Of a stretch of DNA of 64,000 nt, positions 46,606 to 54,923 are shown in pieces. The position numbers and the translations under genes are program-made. Each line of letters opens with the position of its first letter. Positions within the stretch are counted from its first letter, which is position 1. Source of the stretch: Acaryochloris sp. CCMEE 5410 (GTDB lineage: Bacteria; Cyanobacteriota; Cyanobacteriia; Thermosynechococcales; Thermosynechococcaceae); assembly GCF_000238775.2 (NCBI RefSeq), contig NZ_AFEJ02000002.1:248001-312000 (forward strand). The letters run 5' to 3'. The notes under the pieces are model-generated. The model saw nothing but the letters and a program-made list of their open reading frames with translations, made no database searches and was not told the DNA's origin.

Positions 46606-46935
46606 AATCTCAATCAATTTTAGAGTAAGCAAACTAATATTTACGATTGTGGTGTGGTTAGAGAAATGTAGAAGATGTCTATTTAGAAAAAGTTGTAAAG
46701 GTTACCTCTTCTTCTTTATTCCTCTCTGTCATACAAATCCTTTTTAAGACCCAAGACTTGATATTGCATCTGACCTAGTTGTTAAGCCAGTACCAAGACA
46801 TGAAATAGTTAGCTCATTGCTTTGTTCGAGTGTTAGGTCAACCTAATTAATTGGGTTGGTAAAGATATATCTGTTTAAATCTTATTCGTTGATGTATTGG
46901 CCAAATTGACAAGTCATTTAGTCTAAATTCCCTAG
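46606..46935. other. Intergenic gap inside the polysaccharide island
   Basis: About 330 AT-rich bases with stops in all frames. I looked for a small PqqD/RRE-type gene that might accompany the leader peptide at 49.1 kb and found none here. Confidence 0.4.
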
Positions 46936-48111
46936 TCAAACTACTTTGGAAACAGCATGATCAGGTTTCGTTATTTGGTGGCACTTGGCAATAAAAAAGG
47001 ACCAAACAAAGTTAAGCAGAAATTTACTTCGATCAACGAATCGTTCTAACATCCCCAATTTCATGAACAATACTTGTAATTTTCCCTGCCAAGTTCTGTT
47101 CTGCCCTGGCTGTTGAGCAAGCCGAGTTAGAACGTTATTGATTAAGAGTAGCAACCCTCTATCCTGACTAATCAGTTGATTAACTTCTGCAGGCAGATGA
47201 ATCTCAAAGAACTCAGCGGTTAAAGATAGACCTAGTAGAAGTCGACGGGTACAGTACGCTTCTTTAGATCGAAAAACTACTTCATTTATATTCAACTGAG
47301 GATGGGATTTAAGTATAAAAGCAACATCACAAATCGATTGCAATTTATTCCAGCCATCTTGAGAGCCATGCACACACATTATCAATAGTGAATCTTCAGC
47401 TTCCAAACTCATAACAGTATCTCCCTGCAATGTTATGGGTTTAGATCGTCTCAAAATTTCATCAAAAGAGAATTGGAAATACTTGGATATTTGTCTATGC
47501 AAATCAATAAATAAATGATGATCTTGATGCTTCCGACCTAAAGGAAGTTCGTGAGCCATCACCCCACAGTGAAAAGAGTTAATCCACCTCAAGAACATTG
47601 AGCGTCTCCAGGTCTGACGTAAATAAGGAGACTGATAACCAGCATCTATTAATAGCTTCAGAGAGGTATCAAAATCTTGCTTTCTAACCCATAAATCTAA
47701 GTCACAGAAAGGACGCATACCCATATTTCCATAGACCATCTGGGTAAGCGTTGGACCTTTAAAGGGGATTACAGGGATCTGATACCGAGCGAACATATCC
47801 AAAACTTGAATCAGTTCTTGGGTATGGAAAGAATTTTTTAGTGCAATGGCACAAGATTGTTGCCTTAGCGTGGACAATACATAAGACGGCACTTGATTTT
47901 CACCAGCATTTTTAAGCCGTTGATAAATCAAAGGAACGACCTTGTGAAATCGTGCAAGCCTTAGAAAATATGGCCAATCAAATTCATTGCTAATCTGAAT
48001 ATCAGAACCATACTGTTGCCGAAATAGGTCCTCTCGATTTAGACAAGCCAGTAGAAAACTAAATTCTGATTCAATCAGATAGGATTTTTTGGGTTTCTGA
48101 ACTAGCAGCAT
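46936..48111 (-). CDS. Nucleotidyltransferase-fold protein (PF14907-type)
   Basis: A 391-residue protein with 'YQIPVIPFKGPTLTQMVYGN' followed by 'MRPFCDLDLWVRKQDF', where Lys118-Gly-Pro and Asp137-x-Asp139 fit the uncharacterised nucleotidyltransferase family (Pol-beta fold) that recurs beside HprK-like kinases in RiPP and polysaccharide clusters. The C-terminal half is helical ('SLLIMCVHGSQDGWNKLQSI', 'ICDVAFIL'). It could add a nucleotide to a peptide, sugar or protein; no activity is established for the family to my knowledge. It follows the HprK-like gene by about 45 bases on the same strand, so the two probably act together. Confidence 0.8.
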   Translation of the reverse strand: MLLVQKPKKSYLIESEFSFLLACLNREDLFRQQYGSDIQISNEFDWPYFLRLARFHKVVPLIYQRLKNAGENQVPSYVLSTLRQQSCAIALKNSFHTQELIQVLDMFARYQIPVIPFKGPTLTQMVYGNMGMRPFCDLDLWVRKQDFDTSLKLLIDAGYQSPYLRQTWRRSMFLRWINSFHCGVMAHELPLGRKHQDHHLFIDLHRQISKYFQFSFDEILRRSKPITLQGDTVMSLEAEDSLLIMCVHGSQDGWNKLQSICDVAFILKSHPQLNINEVVFRSKEAYCTRRLLLGLSLTAEFFEIHLPAEVNQLISQDRGLLLLINNVLTRLAQQPGQNRTWQGKLQVLFMKLGMLERFVDRSKFLLNFVWSFFIAKCHQITKPDHAVSKVV

Positions 48112-48155
48112 TTAGATCTATAGGCACAAGATAAAATTTATGTGCGGACCTTCAT

Positions 48156-49034
48156 TTAAACGACTGAAAGTGAATGAGTGTTAGTTTGGACATGATGGTC
48201 CACGATGGAATCAACTAGACTCCATACTTTCGATAATGCCAAAGGCCGCGTTAAAGAGTAAACTGGCACAGCCTGCAAAAGGTTAATACACTGCTCAAAA
48301 TGCTTCTCTCGAGAATTAGGATCCTGCAAAACTTTCCCTCGTGAATGTTTTACTAAGTTCAAGAATCCTTGCCGAGCTTTGAGTGGATCAATCCTTAACT
48401 GAGGCCCTTGACTCAAAATGTAAATTCCTGCTAAAGGAACATCCCCAGAAGTATTGTTCGTCGAATGATAGCGCTTATCAGAATCTGGATAAATAGAGGG
48501 TAATTGTTTGAGTTGATGCCCACAAGCTAAAGCAGAATCAGGCCATAACTTAATGCGGGGAATACTCGGTACAACCTGTGGATTAGCAGAATTGAAATGG
48601 ATGGCTAGGACGTCATCTGTCACCACAGGAAATTTTTTCTGATAAAAAACCTCTGCCAAAGTTGATTTTCCAGCTCGAGATGCTCCAAGGAACGCAATGG
48701 CAAAATTGTCAATTACAATGCAACTGCCATGAAGGACTAATAAACCTCGCTGGCGTAAGAGAATTGAAAAAATAGGACCATAAATTGCCGATTGTATTAG
48801 GCTTAAATCTACATCTTCATAAGGGGCAATGCTAATTTCTTTCCCTTCATGTACTCTAAAACGTAGTGTATTATCAAGCTTTCCTTGGAAAGATTTTAAG
48901 CTTTTATTGGTGGGAGAGAGATGATTTTTCTTTGATAGTTTGAGGGTGACGTCTGGATGACAATTTACTTCTACCAATTCTGGTAAAGGCACCTGTGATT
49001 CAAGACAAAAATCAAAAACAGAATAGATGGGCAT
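48156..49034 (-). CDS. HprK-like serine kinase
   Basis: About 292 residues from ATG 49034 (an in-frame TTG at 49055 is 21 bases upstream; neither has a clear ribosome binding site). The core has 'LLVLHGSCIVIDNFAIAFLG' and the P-loop 'GASRAGKSTLAEVF', then 'FPVVTDDVLAIHF', matching HPr kinase-like proteins without the N-terminal HprK domain. Relatives phosphorylate the precursor in some lasso-peptide clusters, and others occur in polysaccharide islands. It lies 85 bases after a 57-residue gene with a lasso-type leader motif and just before a nucleotidyltransferase-fold gene, so that peptide is the leading candidate substrate (inference). Confidence 0.82.
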   Translation of the reverse strand: MPIYSVFDFCLESQVPLPELVEVNCHPDVTLKLSKKNHLSPTNKSLKSFQGKLDNTLRFRVHEGKEISIAPYEDVDLSLIQSAIYGPIFSILLRQRGLLVLHGSCIVIDNFAIAFLGASRAGKSTLAEVFYQKKFPVVTDDVLAIHFNSANPQVVPSIPRIKLWPDSALACGHQLKQLPSIYPDSDKRYHSTNNTSGDVPLAGIYILSQGPQLRIDPLKARQGFLNLVKHSRGKVLQDPNSREKHFEQCINLLQAVPVYSLTRPLALSKVWSLVDSIVDHHVQTNTHSLSVV

Positions 49035-49119
49035 AATCTGAATTAATTTAATCAAAATAGGGAAAGGTGGAAAATCCTAACTTTCCCTATTTCATTTTAA
49101 AGAAAGTAGTTGTCTATTC

Positions 49120-49293
49120 TTACTCTTCCTCTAAATCGGGTTTAACAATCCCAATCGATTCAATATCATCTCCACCTTCTTCTATCCTCTCATTACGTTC
49201 CCTATCTTCGGGACCATTATCACCTAGTTCAGTGGTGATTTTTTCCATTCGACCAAAAGCAGTCAATGTTGGGGAACTAAATTTCTGTTTCAT
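49120..49293 (-). CDS. Small peptide with lasso-type leader motif (putative RiPP-like precursor)
   Basis: A 57-residue gene with a strong Shine-Dalgarno (AGGAG, about nine bases before the ATG). Its N-terminus contains F-x-x-P-T-L-x-x-x-G-x-x-x-x-x-T (residues 5-20, 'FSSPTLTAFGRMEKIT'), which fits the lasso-peptide leader rule YxxPxLxxxGxxxxxT with Phe for Tyr. If Thr20 is the -2 Thr, the core would begin with Glu, unusual for lasso peptides. The remainder is very acidic and ends in Glu-Glu-Glu, with Ser46 the only Ser outside the leader. It sits directly upstream of the HprK-like kinase and nucleotidyltransferase genes. No lasso cyclase (Asn synthetase-like), B1 or B2 protein lies in the window. 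Its function is unknown. Confidence 0.72.
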   Translation of the reverse strand: MKQKFSSPTLTAFGRMEKITTELGDNGPEDRERNERIEEGGDDIESIGIVKPDLEEE

Positions 49294-49401
49294 GGGAAAA
49301 ACTCCTAGTAATCAGTATTGGGTTGGACGTGTTTCTTCAAGGACTAGATAAGCAGCTGATTAGCCTGACCTCGAAAAATAGAAAATGATCTGAGTGTGGT
49401 C

Positions 49402-49956
49402 CTAAGCTCCTGAAAATCCAGTAAAGACCCAAATTAAGGATCTTCCGCTATCCCTTAGGACTTTATAAATCGGTTCTTGTTCATTGTTTGTAGGAACATA
49501 AACGGGGGTAAAGGTTATACCTTGACTGCCTAAAACTATGGAAGCAATAGCTTTGGCTCTTGGCATATGGTCATTAGATGTAATGACATAAATGTGTTGA
49601 ATTCGACGCTGCTTAAATTTAGGAACTAACGTCGTAAAGTTAGTGACAGTATCAGTTGCTTGATAATCCAAATGCACTCTCGAGCGTTCAATCCCTAAAG
49701 CCTGAAAAAACGATAACGCTTTTTCAGGCTTAGTGCCACTAGAGATCCAAATATCGAGATGGTTTTCGAATTGAGCAATTTGGGCGGCACTTTTTTCTCG
49801 ATCTGGATTTCCACCCAAAACCAAAATGGCTTGGGGACTTGGAGCTTGCCAAGCTGCGATTGTAAGCCGAATGGGGATAATGCTGATCAAAGCAGCGCAG
49901 AGCCCCAGAAGAAATATGATGGTATATTTTCTAGTCTTGCGGTGGATTTTAAGCAT
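49402..49956 (-). CDS. YdcF/DUF218-family protein
   Basis: A 184-residue protein with one N-terminal membrane segment ('IIFLLGLCAALISIIPIRLT') and a DUF218 domain: 'QAILVLGGNPDREKSAAQIA', 'LDIWISSGTKPEKALSFFQA', 'HLDYQATDTVTNFTTLVPKF' and 'IYVITSNDHMPRAKAIASIV'. YdcF/SanA/ElyC proteins are linked to envelope and undecaprenyl-phosphate metabolism, which fits a polysaccharide island. The domain probably faces the periplasm. It is downstream of the Wzc-like kinase on the same strand. Confidence 0.87.
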   Translation of the reverse strand: MLKIHRKTRKYTIIFLLGLCAALISIIPIRLTIAAWQAPSPQAILVLGGNPDREKSAAQIAQFENHLDIWISSGTKPEKALSFFQALGIERSRVHLDYQATDTVTNFTTLVPKFKQRRIQHIYVITSNDHMPRAKAIASIVLGSQGITFTPVYVPTNNEQEPIYKVLRDSGRSLIWVFTGFSGA

Positions 49957-50031
49957 TTACTAGAAAAACAAATCAATTAGGATAGATATGAGTTAATTAG
50001 TTTTCAAATACCTGTTAAATCAACCAGTTAT

Positions 50032-52206
50032 CTAATGGTGTAATTCAGTGAGTTGCTTCACTAAACCATTGCTTGAAGAGTGTACTTGGTCTGTATAGCG
50101 TCCATAGTAGGAATAGTAGGAATGAGGTTCATTGCTATCTATCACACCGTTAATTACAGTTCCTAAAACGATTAAATTAGATTGCGTCAATAATTCATTC
50201 GCCTTTTGGGCAAGTTCACGTTCTAAGTGTTCCGGGCGGGCGACCAAAACAATTCCATCTGCAATTTTGCCAATCACTAATGGGTCAGCAACAGAAACTA
50301 ATGGTGGAGAGTCAATCAGAACATAATCATATGTATCCAGTTGTCCTTGCACAAAAGCAGAAAATTCCTCAGATTCCAGCATGGGTAATGGATTTGATGA
50401 AATCCGCCCTGCCGTAATAACATCTAACCCTTTTGATACGCGATGGGTAGGGAGTGAATGCTGCTCAACTACGTTATTCCTTAAAAGAATATGCGTTAAA
50501 CCTTCTTGGTTCTTCAACTCCCAAATATGGTGTTGTGAAGCCAGGCGAACATCAGCATCAATCAACAAGACTCGATGATTCATTTGGGATAAAGACGCAG
50601 CCAGGTTGGCGCATGTTGTGCTTTTCCCTTCTTGAGTAATGGCACTAGTTACCATAATGATGCGGGGCGACAATTCTAAACTCAAAAACTTGAGACTGGC
50701 CTGCAGCATTCGGTATGCTTCGCTCACATGAGATGCAGGATTCGCCAGAGTCGGGAGTTTGGAATATTCTCCTTCCGCTTCTGCAAAGGTGGGGATCTCA
50801 CCCAAAATTCGGTAAGGATAAATTTGTCGAATATCCTCTTTGGACTTAAGCTTGCGATCGACTCGCTCTAGTAGGTACACGATACTAGCCGCGAGTAACA
50901 GACCTGCCATCCCCCCTCTCATACCTGCAGACATATAGGTTGTTCGAGTCGGTTCGGGACGGGTTGCGTTCTGCAAAATCTTGACCGTTGGCGTGGCTTG
51001 ATTCGCTGTCACTTTTAGCTCTTGGATTTGCTCCAGTAAATTTTGGTAGGTTGATGCAGCCGCTTTAGCATTGCGTTCTAGATCATTTTGTTGCTGTTCC
51101 AGTTGCGGGAGCGTTTTAGCCTGCAGATTGTATCGAGAGAGTTGGTTTCTAAAGGTGGCTAATTGCTGCTCTAGCCCTCGCCGTTTAATTTCTAATTGAA
51201 TCAACTGGGCGCGCAAGTCATGTTGTTGATTTCCAACAAGACTAAGCTGTGATGTGGATTGAGTAGATTCTTCAGCTTTCTGCTTTAATAACGCTTGCAG
51301 TTGCACTTGACGTTCTACCAGCTCCTGGATTACCGGGTGATCTGGATGAAAGTTGGAACGGGCTTCAGCGATCTGCTTTTCAACTTCTTCATGACTTTTG
51401 GTGATGCTAGCATGGCTGGTAGTAATTGTAAGCAATGCTTGTTGAGGATCGAGCCCTAGCAAGCTTTGTAATTTTTGTTGCTGGGCTTGCGTCTCCGATA
51501 ACTGTCGATGAGTTTGATCTAAGGTAACTTGCAGATCATTTTGTGCTTTGGCATTTGCTTCTTTGGCACTATCCAAGTCGTTTATTTGATAGGTCTCCTT
51601 AAATCGCCGTAAAGCTGAATCAGATCTGAAAACCCGTTGTTTAACTTCAGGAAGTTGTCTGTTAATAAAGTCAATTGCGGCTAACGTAGAAGCCCGATTT
51701 TTCTCCAAGTTTTCATCCACATACTGCTGCATAATTTGGTTAACCACAGCTGCAGAAAGCTCAGGCTTGTTTGCAGAGTAACGGATTGCAACAACGTTAG
51801 TTTCATCTAACTGTACAATCCTTAAATTCTCCTGCATCTCACCAAGACTTGGTTGTATTCTAGGATCACCAATCTTCTCTAGTACTTTAATCAGTTGTTC
51901 AGGGGAAGACATCGACAACACTTCTGTATCCAAGGAACGTTGCCACTGCATGGAAGATTGGCCACGTTCGTTTTCATTGATAGCCGAATCCAAACCAATT
52001 AGTTCAGAGCTGCGCTGACCTTCTTCGAACTTAAGCTGGCCCGAAGCAATATACTTGGGCTCTTCTTGATAAACACGAAAAAGCGATATAACCAAAACAA
52101 CGAGAAAGGTTAGGCTTGCTGGCAACCACCGTCGCCTAACCATCAACCAATATTTAATAAAGTCAGATTGTTGTGAACTTTCCATCACAACGGGAGTGTG
52201 AGTCAT
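50032..52206 (-). CDS. Polysaccharide co-polymerase/tyrosine autokinase (Wzc-like)
   Basis: A 724-residue protein with a Wzz chain-length domain (membrane segments at about residues 32-50 and 420-440, flanking a long coiled-coil periplasmic part rich in Gln and Leu) fused to a BY-kinase. The kinase shows Walker A 'VTSAITQEGKSTTCANLAAS', the second motif 'HRVLLIDADVRLASQHHIWE', Walker B 'DYVLIDSPPLVSVADPLVIG' and a C-terminal Tyr cluster ('HSYYSYYGRYTDQ'). Cycles of autophosphorylation on this cluster control polymer export and length. It is the first gene of the minus-strand island and probably leads the transcript. Confidence 0.93.
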   Translation of the reverse strand: MTHTPVVMESSQQSDFIKYWLMVRRRWLPASLTFLVVLVISLFRVYQEEPKYIASGQLKFEEGQRSSELIGLDSAINENERGQSSMQWQRSLDTEVLSMSSPEQLIKVLEKIGDPRIQPSLGEMQENLRIVQLDETNVVAIRYSANKPELSAAVVNQIMQQYVDENLEKNRASTLAAIDFINRQLPEVKQRVFRSDSALRRFKETYQINDLDSAKEANAKAQNDLQVTLDQTHRQLSETQAQQQKLQSLLGLDPQQALLTITTSHASITKSHEEVEKQIAEARSNFHPDHPVIQELVERQVQLQALLKQKAEESTQSTSQLSLVGNQQHDLRAQLIQLEIKRRGLEQQLATFRNQLSRYNLQAKTLPQLEQQQNDLERNAKAAASTYQNLLEQIQELKVTANQATPTVKILQNATRPEPTRTTYMSAGMRGGMAGLLLAASIVYLLERVDRKLKSKEDIRQIYPYRILGEIPTFAEAEGEYSKLPTLANPASHVSEAYRMLQASLKFLSLELSPRIIMVTSAITQEGKSTTCANLAASLSQMNHRVLLIDADVRLASQHHIWELKNQEGLTHILLRNNVVEQHSLPTHRVSKGLDVITAGRISSNPLPMLESEEFSAFVQGQLDTYDYVLIDSPPLVSVADPLVIGKIADGIVLVARPEHLERELAQKANELLTQSNLIVLGTVINGVIDSNEPHSYYSYYGRYTDQVHSSSNGLVKQLTELHH

Positions 52207-52343
52207 GGAGAATTACCAGGGATTTTAAAATTCTGTATCTCTCAGTAAGGTCGTCGTTCTTCTAAAAACGCTGAAGTCAAGTAGGAAAAATATGCTTACA
52301 AACACAACTAGATTTCTAGATCACTTAACAAACACTAGAAATC

Positions 52344-52766
52344 TTAGTAAATATGTCCAAACTGTTTGATTTTATGGGCTGCCATACGGGCTTGCTTACG
52401 CGTAAATTCCCCCACAGAGGGATTACCTCTTGGATCTGTCACCCCCATAACGCGTTGCCAAAGTTCGGGGGGAGGCGTAGAAACCCTATATTCCCGATCG
52501 ATTTTGTGGATGTGATACCAAGTGACCTTTTGGCATTCCTCACACCAAAATGCTTCTAGCCAGTGATTATTAAGAATCACCTCTGACTGAGCCGCTAATA
52601 TTCGTCGAGAGGCTTGTTTGCCAATTCCATATTCTAATAATTGGGATGGTTGATTAGAGTAAATGGCGTGTTTTTGACTAACACTGTCTAAATAGCAGTG
52701 ATGAACAGGACAATAAATCGCTCTTCTTTTCGAGCGTTTCCGATTGCGATCGCACCTTCTCCCCAA
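52344..52766 (-). CDS. Conserved cyanobacterial protein with two Cys pairs (zinc-ribbon-like)
   Basis: A 140-residue protein starting with a very basic Arg/Lys run, then 'CPVHHCYLDSVSQKHAIYSN' and, 50 residues later, 'WLEAFWCEECQKVTWYHIHK'. The four Cys residues (CPxHHC and CxxC) could bind zinc. The C-terminus 'GNPSVGEFTRKQARMAAHKI' is also of a conserved kind that I recall from cyanobacterial hypothetical proteins beside polysaccharide genes, but the family has no known function. Basic charge and a zinc ribbon hint at nucleic acid binding. It lies directly upstream of the wzc-like gene, same strand. Confidence 0.72.
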   Translation of the reverse strand: MGRRCDRNRKRSKRRAIYCPVHHCYLDSVSQKHAIYSNQPSQLLEYGIGKQASRRILAAQSEVILNNHWLEAFWCEECQKVTWYHIHKIDREYRVSTPPPELWQRVMGVTDPRGNPSVGEFTRKQARMAAHKIKQFGHIY

Positions 52767-52938
52767 ATTCGGCCTCCTTTGCTCGTAAATACATCATTCG
52801 CGGCATCGCAAGGTTCGTGTTTTGAGGCTGAGATCAGAAAGACCATCGAAGACCCAGAAACAAAAATCAAAGGGTATTTAATTTATCTCAATACTGAAGA
52901 AAACAGCTGCCAAAAATCAGGATATTTAGATAGCAGCT

Positions 52939-52957
52939 AAAGGCATGAAGCCTTTTT
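52939..52957 (+). terminator. Weak rho-independent terminator, plus strand
   Basis: A short stem (AAAGGC / GCCTTT) with a 5-base loop followed by TTTTT. Only a doubtful 80-codon frame antisense to the start of the Cys-pair gene lies upstream on this strand. Confidence 0.45.
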
Positions 52958-53951
52958 CTATGTAAGAACCAGATTAATAGGTGTACTAAAAATCAAGATT
53001 CCATTGTAAATATGGCTCAGTTGTTGATGTAATGCCAGTCATATTTCCCCCTATGAATCGATTTGCTGACAATAAAAAAACAGGTGTGAACTATAGTTCG
53101 AATAAAATGTCAAGCTCAATACTAGTGTAATACATTCAAAATAGAAAGTAGACTTAACAGAAATTTTATTCTATCCATATTTATTGGATCCGTAGAAAGC
53201 ATAGCACGCTACATTTATAATGTTAAGCAAAAAAAGTCATATAAAGTCATATATCTTGTGATTTAAAGTAGCCATACTATATTCATCGAAAATCAATAAA
53301 ATTCCCTAAAAATTTAGCAATTGCAAGATTCCTTTTTAAGCTCAACCTTACTTTTCTGACATTATCGCTTATTTTTAGCAAATCAACATCCTGATATAAT
53401 TCTGCTTAAGACTATGTTTTTTTCTCTTTGAGATGTAAAAAATATCCTTTTTATCTGGCTTTTAGAAGCATTTCATCTCAAGGCTTGAATAATAAAGAAA
53501 TGGGCAGAAAAACGCTTAGAGACTACCCTTCGTTTCGAATTTGACAAAGAGCTTATCTCTCTTAAATTTGAACAATCAGAATCTCTGAAAACTAAAGTCA
53601 ATTTTTTAGGCGAAGCCATACATCTTTTTGTTCTAAAAAAATTAAAATAGGATCGAATTGGAGCTGCTTTTGGTAGCATGCTTTTTTTGCTTTACCGCCT
53701 CAAAGGCTAGCCAATTACTCGTTCTCCCTTCTATCGTCGCTTTCTGCTGAATACCTCATTCCACACAGCAGATTGAGCTAAAGGAACATCTACTAGGATT
53801 CCCGATATGTACCAACAGGGCCCCTAGGGTATACTCGTTACTCAAGGTATATTTGCCTCTCTCGGCAAAATGAGGGTATTAGGATTGCTGGAAGGGATAT
53901 CCATCTCCCCTGTAAGGGAACTATCAAGCTAGTGAATGGAGATTATTAACC
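52958..53951. other. AT-rich intergenic region before the epimerase gene
   Basis: About 1 kb without a believable gene. A 68-codon minus-strand frame at 53473-53679 has no coding character. No repeat array or tRNA was recognised. It contains the epimerase promoter and presumably that of the minus-strand island. Confidence 0.45.
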
Positions 53952-54923
53952 ATGCAAGTTCTGGTTACAGGTGCGGCTGGTTTCATTGGTTATCACTTAT
54001 CCCAGCGTCTCTTGCAAGATGGTGTTCAAGTCATGGGGATTGATAATCTCAATGACTACTATGCCGTCGATCTGAAGAAGTCTCGCCTAGCCGAGCTGGA
54101 GCCGAATCACAACTTTAAATTCCAATGTTTAGATCTCAGCGATCGCAAGGGCATGGAAACCCTGTTTGAGAGCAATATCTTTGATGGGGTGATTCATTTG
54201 GCTGCCCAGGCTGGGGTTCGCTATTCTCTAGACAACCCTCATGCCTATGTAGACAGTAATCTGGTGGGCTTCCTTCATATCCTTGAAGGCTGTCGCCAAA
54301 GCAAAATATCTCACTTGGTTTATGCGTCTTCTAGCTCAGTCTATGGTGCCAATAAAAAAGTCCCTTTTTCCGTCGCTGATAATGTGGACCATCCCGTTTC
54401 TTTGTATGCCGCCACTAAGAAATCGAATGAGTTAATGGCCCATTCCTACAGCCATCTATATCAAATACCAATCACCGGACTGCGGTTCTTTACGGTATAT
54501 GGTCCTTGGGGACGACCGGATATGGCCTATTTCAAGTTTGTGGATGCCATAGCAAACAACAAATCCATCGATGTCTACAACCACGGAAAAATGCAGCGAG
54601 ATTTTACCTATATCGATGATGTCGTCGAAGGGATTGTCCGAGTTCTCCATCAGCCTCCTAATCCAGACACCACAACCCCTCCCTACAAGCTCTATAACAT
54701 TGGCAATAACCAGCCCGTAACCCTGATGCGCTTTATTGAAGTGATTGAAACCGCCATGGGCAAAACGGCGGACAAGAACTTTTTACCGATGCAACCGGGG
54801 GATGTCCCGGCAACCTATGCAGATGTAGATGCCTTAATGAATGACGTGGGCTTTCAACCCAAAACCCCAATTGAAGATGGGATTCAAAAATTTGTAACTT
54901 GGTACCGCGACTATTATCATTGA
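53952..54923 (+). CDS. UDP-glucuronate 4-epimerase-type SDR protein
   Basis: A 323-residue extended SDR. 'VLVTGAAGFIGYHLSQRLLQ' is the NAD-binding motif; 'GIDNLNDYYAVDLKKSRLAE' and the catalytic 'SSSSVYG' with 'YAATKKSNE' (Tyr-x3-Lys) follow; 'GLRFFTVYGPWGRPDMAYFK' is characteristic of UDP-glucuronate 4-epimerases (CapI/WcvA type). It interconverts UDP-GlcA and UDP-GalA, supplying uronic acid residues for extracellular polysaccharide. GGAG precedes the ATG at ten bases. The stop codon lies just beyond the boundary of the solo TnpB element on the opposite strand. Confidence 0.92.
   Translation: MQVLVTGAAGFIGYHLSQRLLQDGVQVMGIDNLNDYYAVDLKKSRLAELEPNHNFKFQCLDLSDRKGMETLFESNIFDGVIHLAAQAGVRYSLDNPHAYVDSNLVGFLHILEGCRQSKISHLVYASSSSVYGANKKVPFSVADNVDHPVSLYAATKKSNELMAHSYSHLYQIPITGLRFFTVYGPWGRPDMAYFKFVDAIANNKSIDVYNHGKMQRDFTYIDDVVEGIVRVLHQPPNPDTTTPPYKLYNIGNNQPVTLMRFIEVIETAMGKTADKNFLPMQPGDVPATYADVDALMNDVGFQPKTPIEDGIQKFVTWYRDYYH

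Noticed and set aside
49067..49351. 94-codon plus-strand frame, Ser/Pro-rich
   Set aside because: It is the antisense of the 57-residue leader peptide gene, which has the real ribosome binding site.
53473..53679. 68-codon minus-strand frame in the 1-kb spacer
   Set aside because: No conserved motif, no ribosome binding site.
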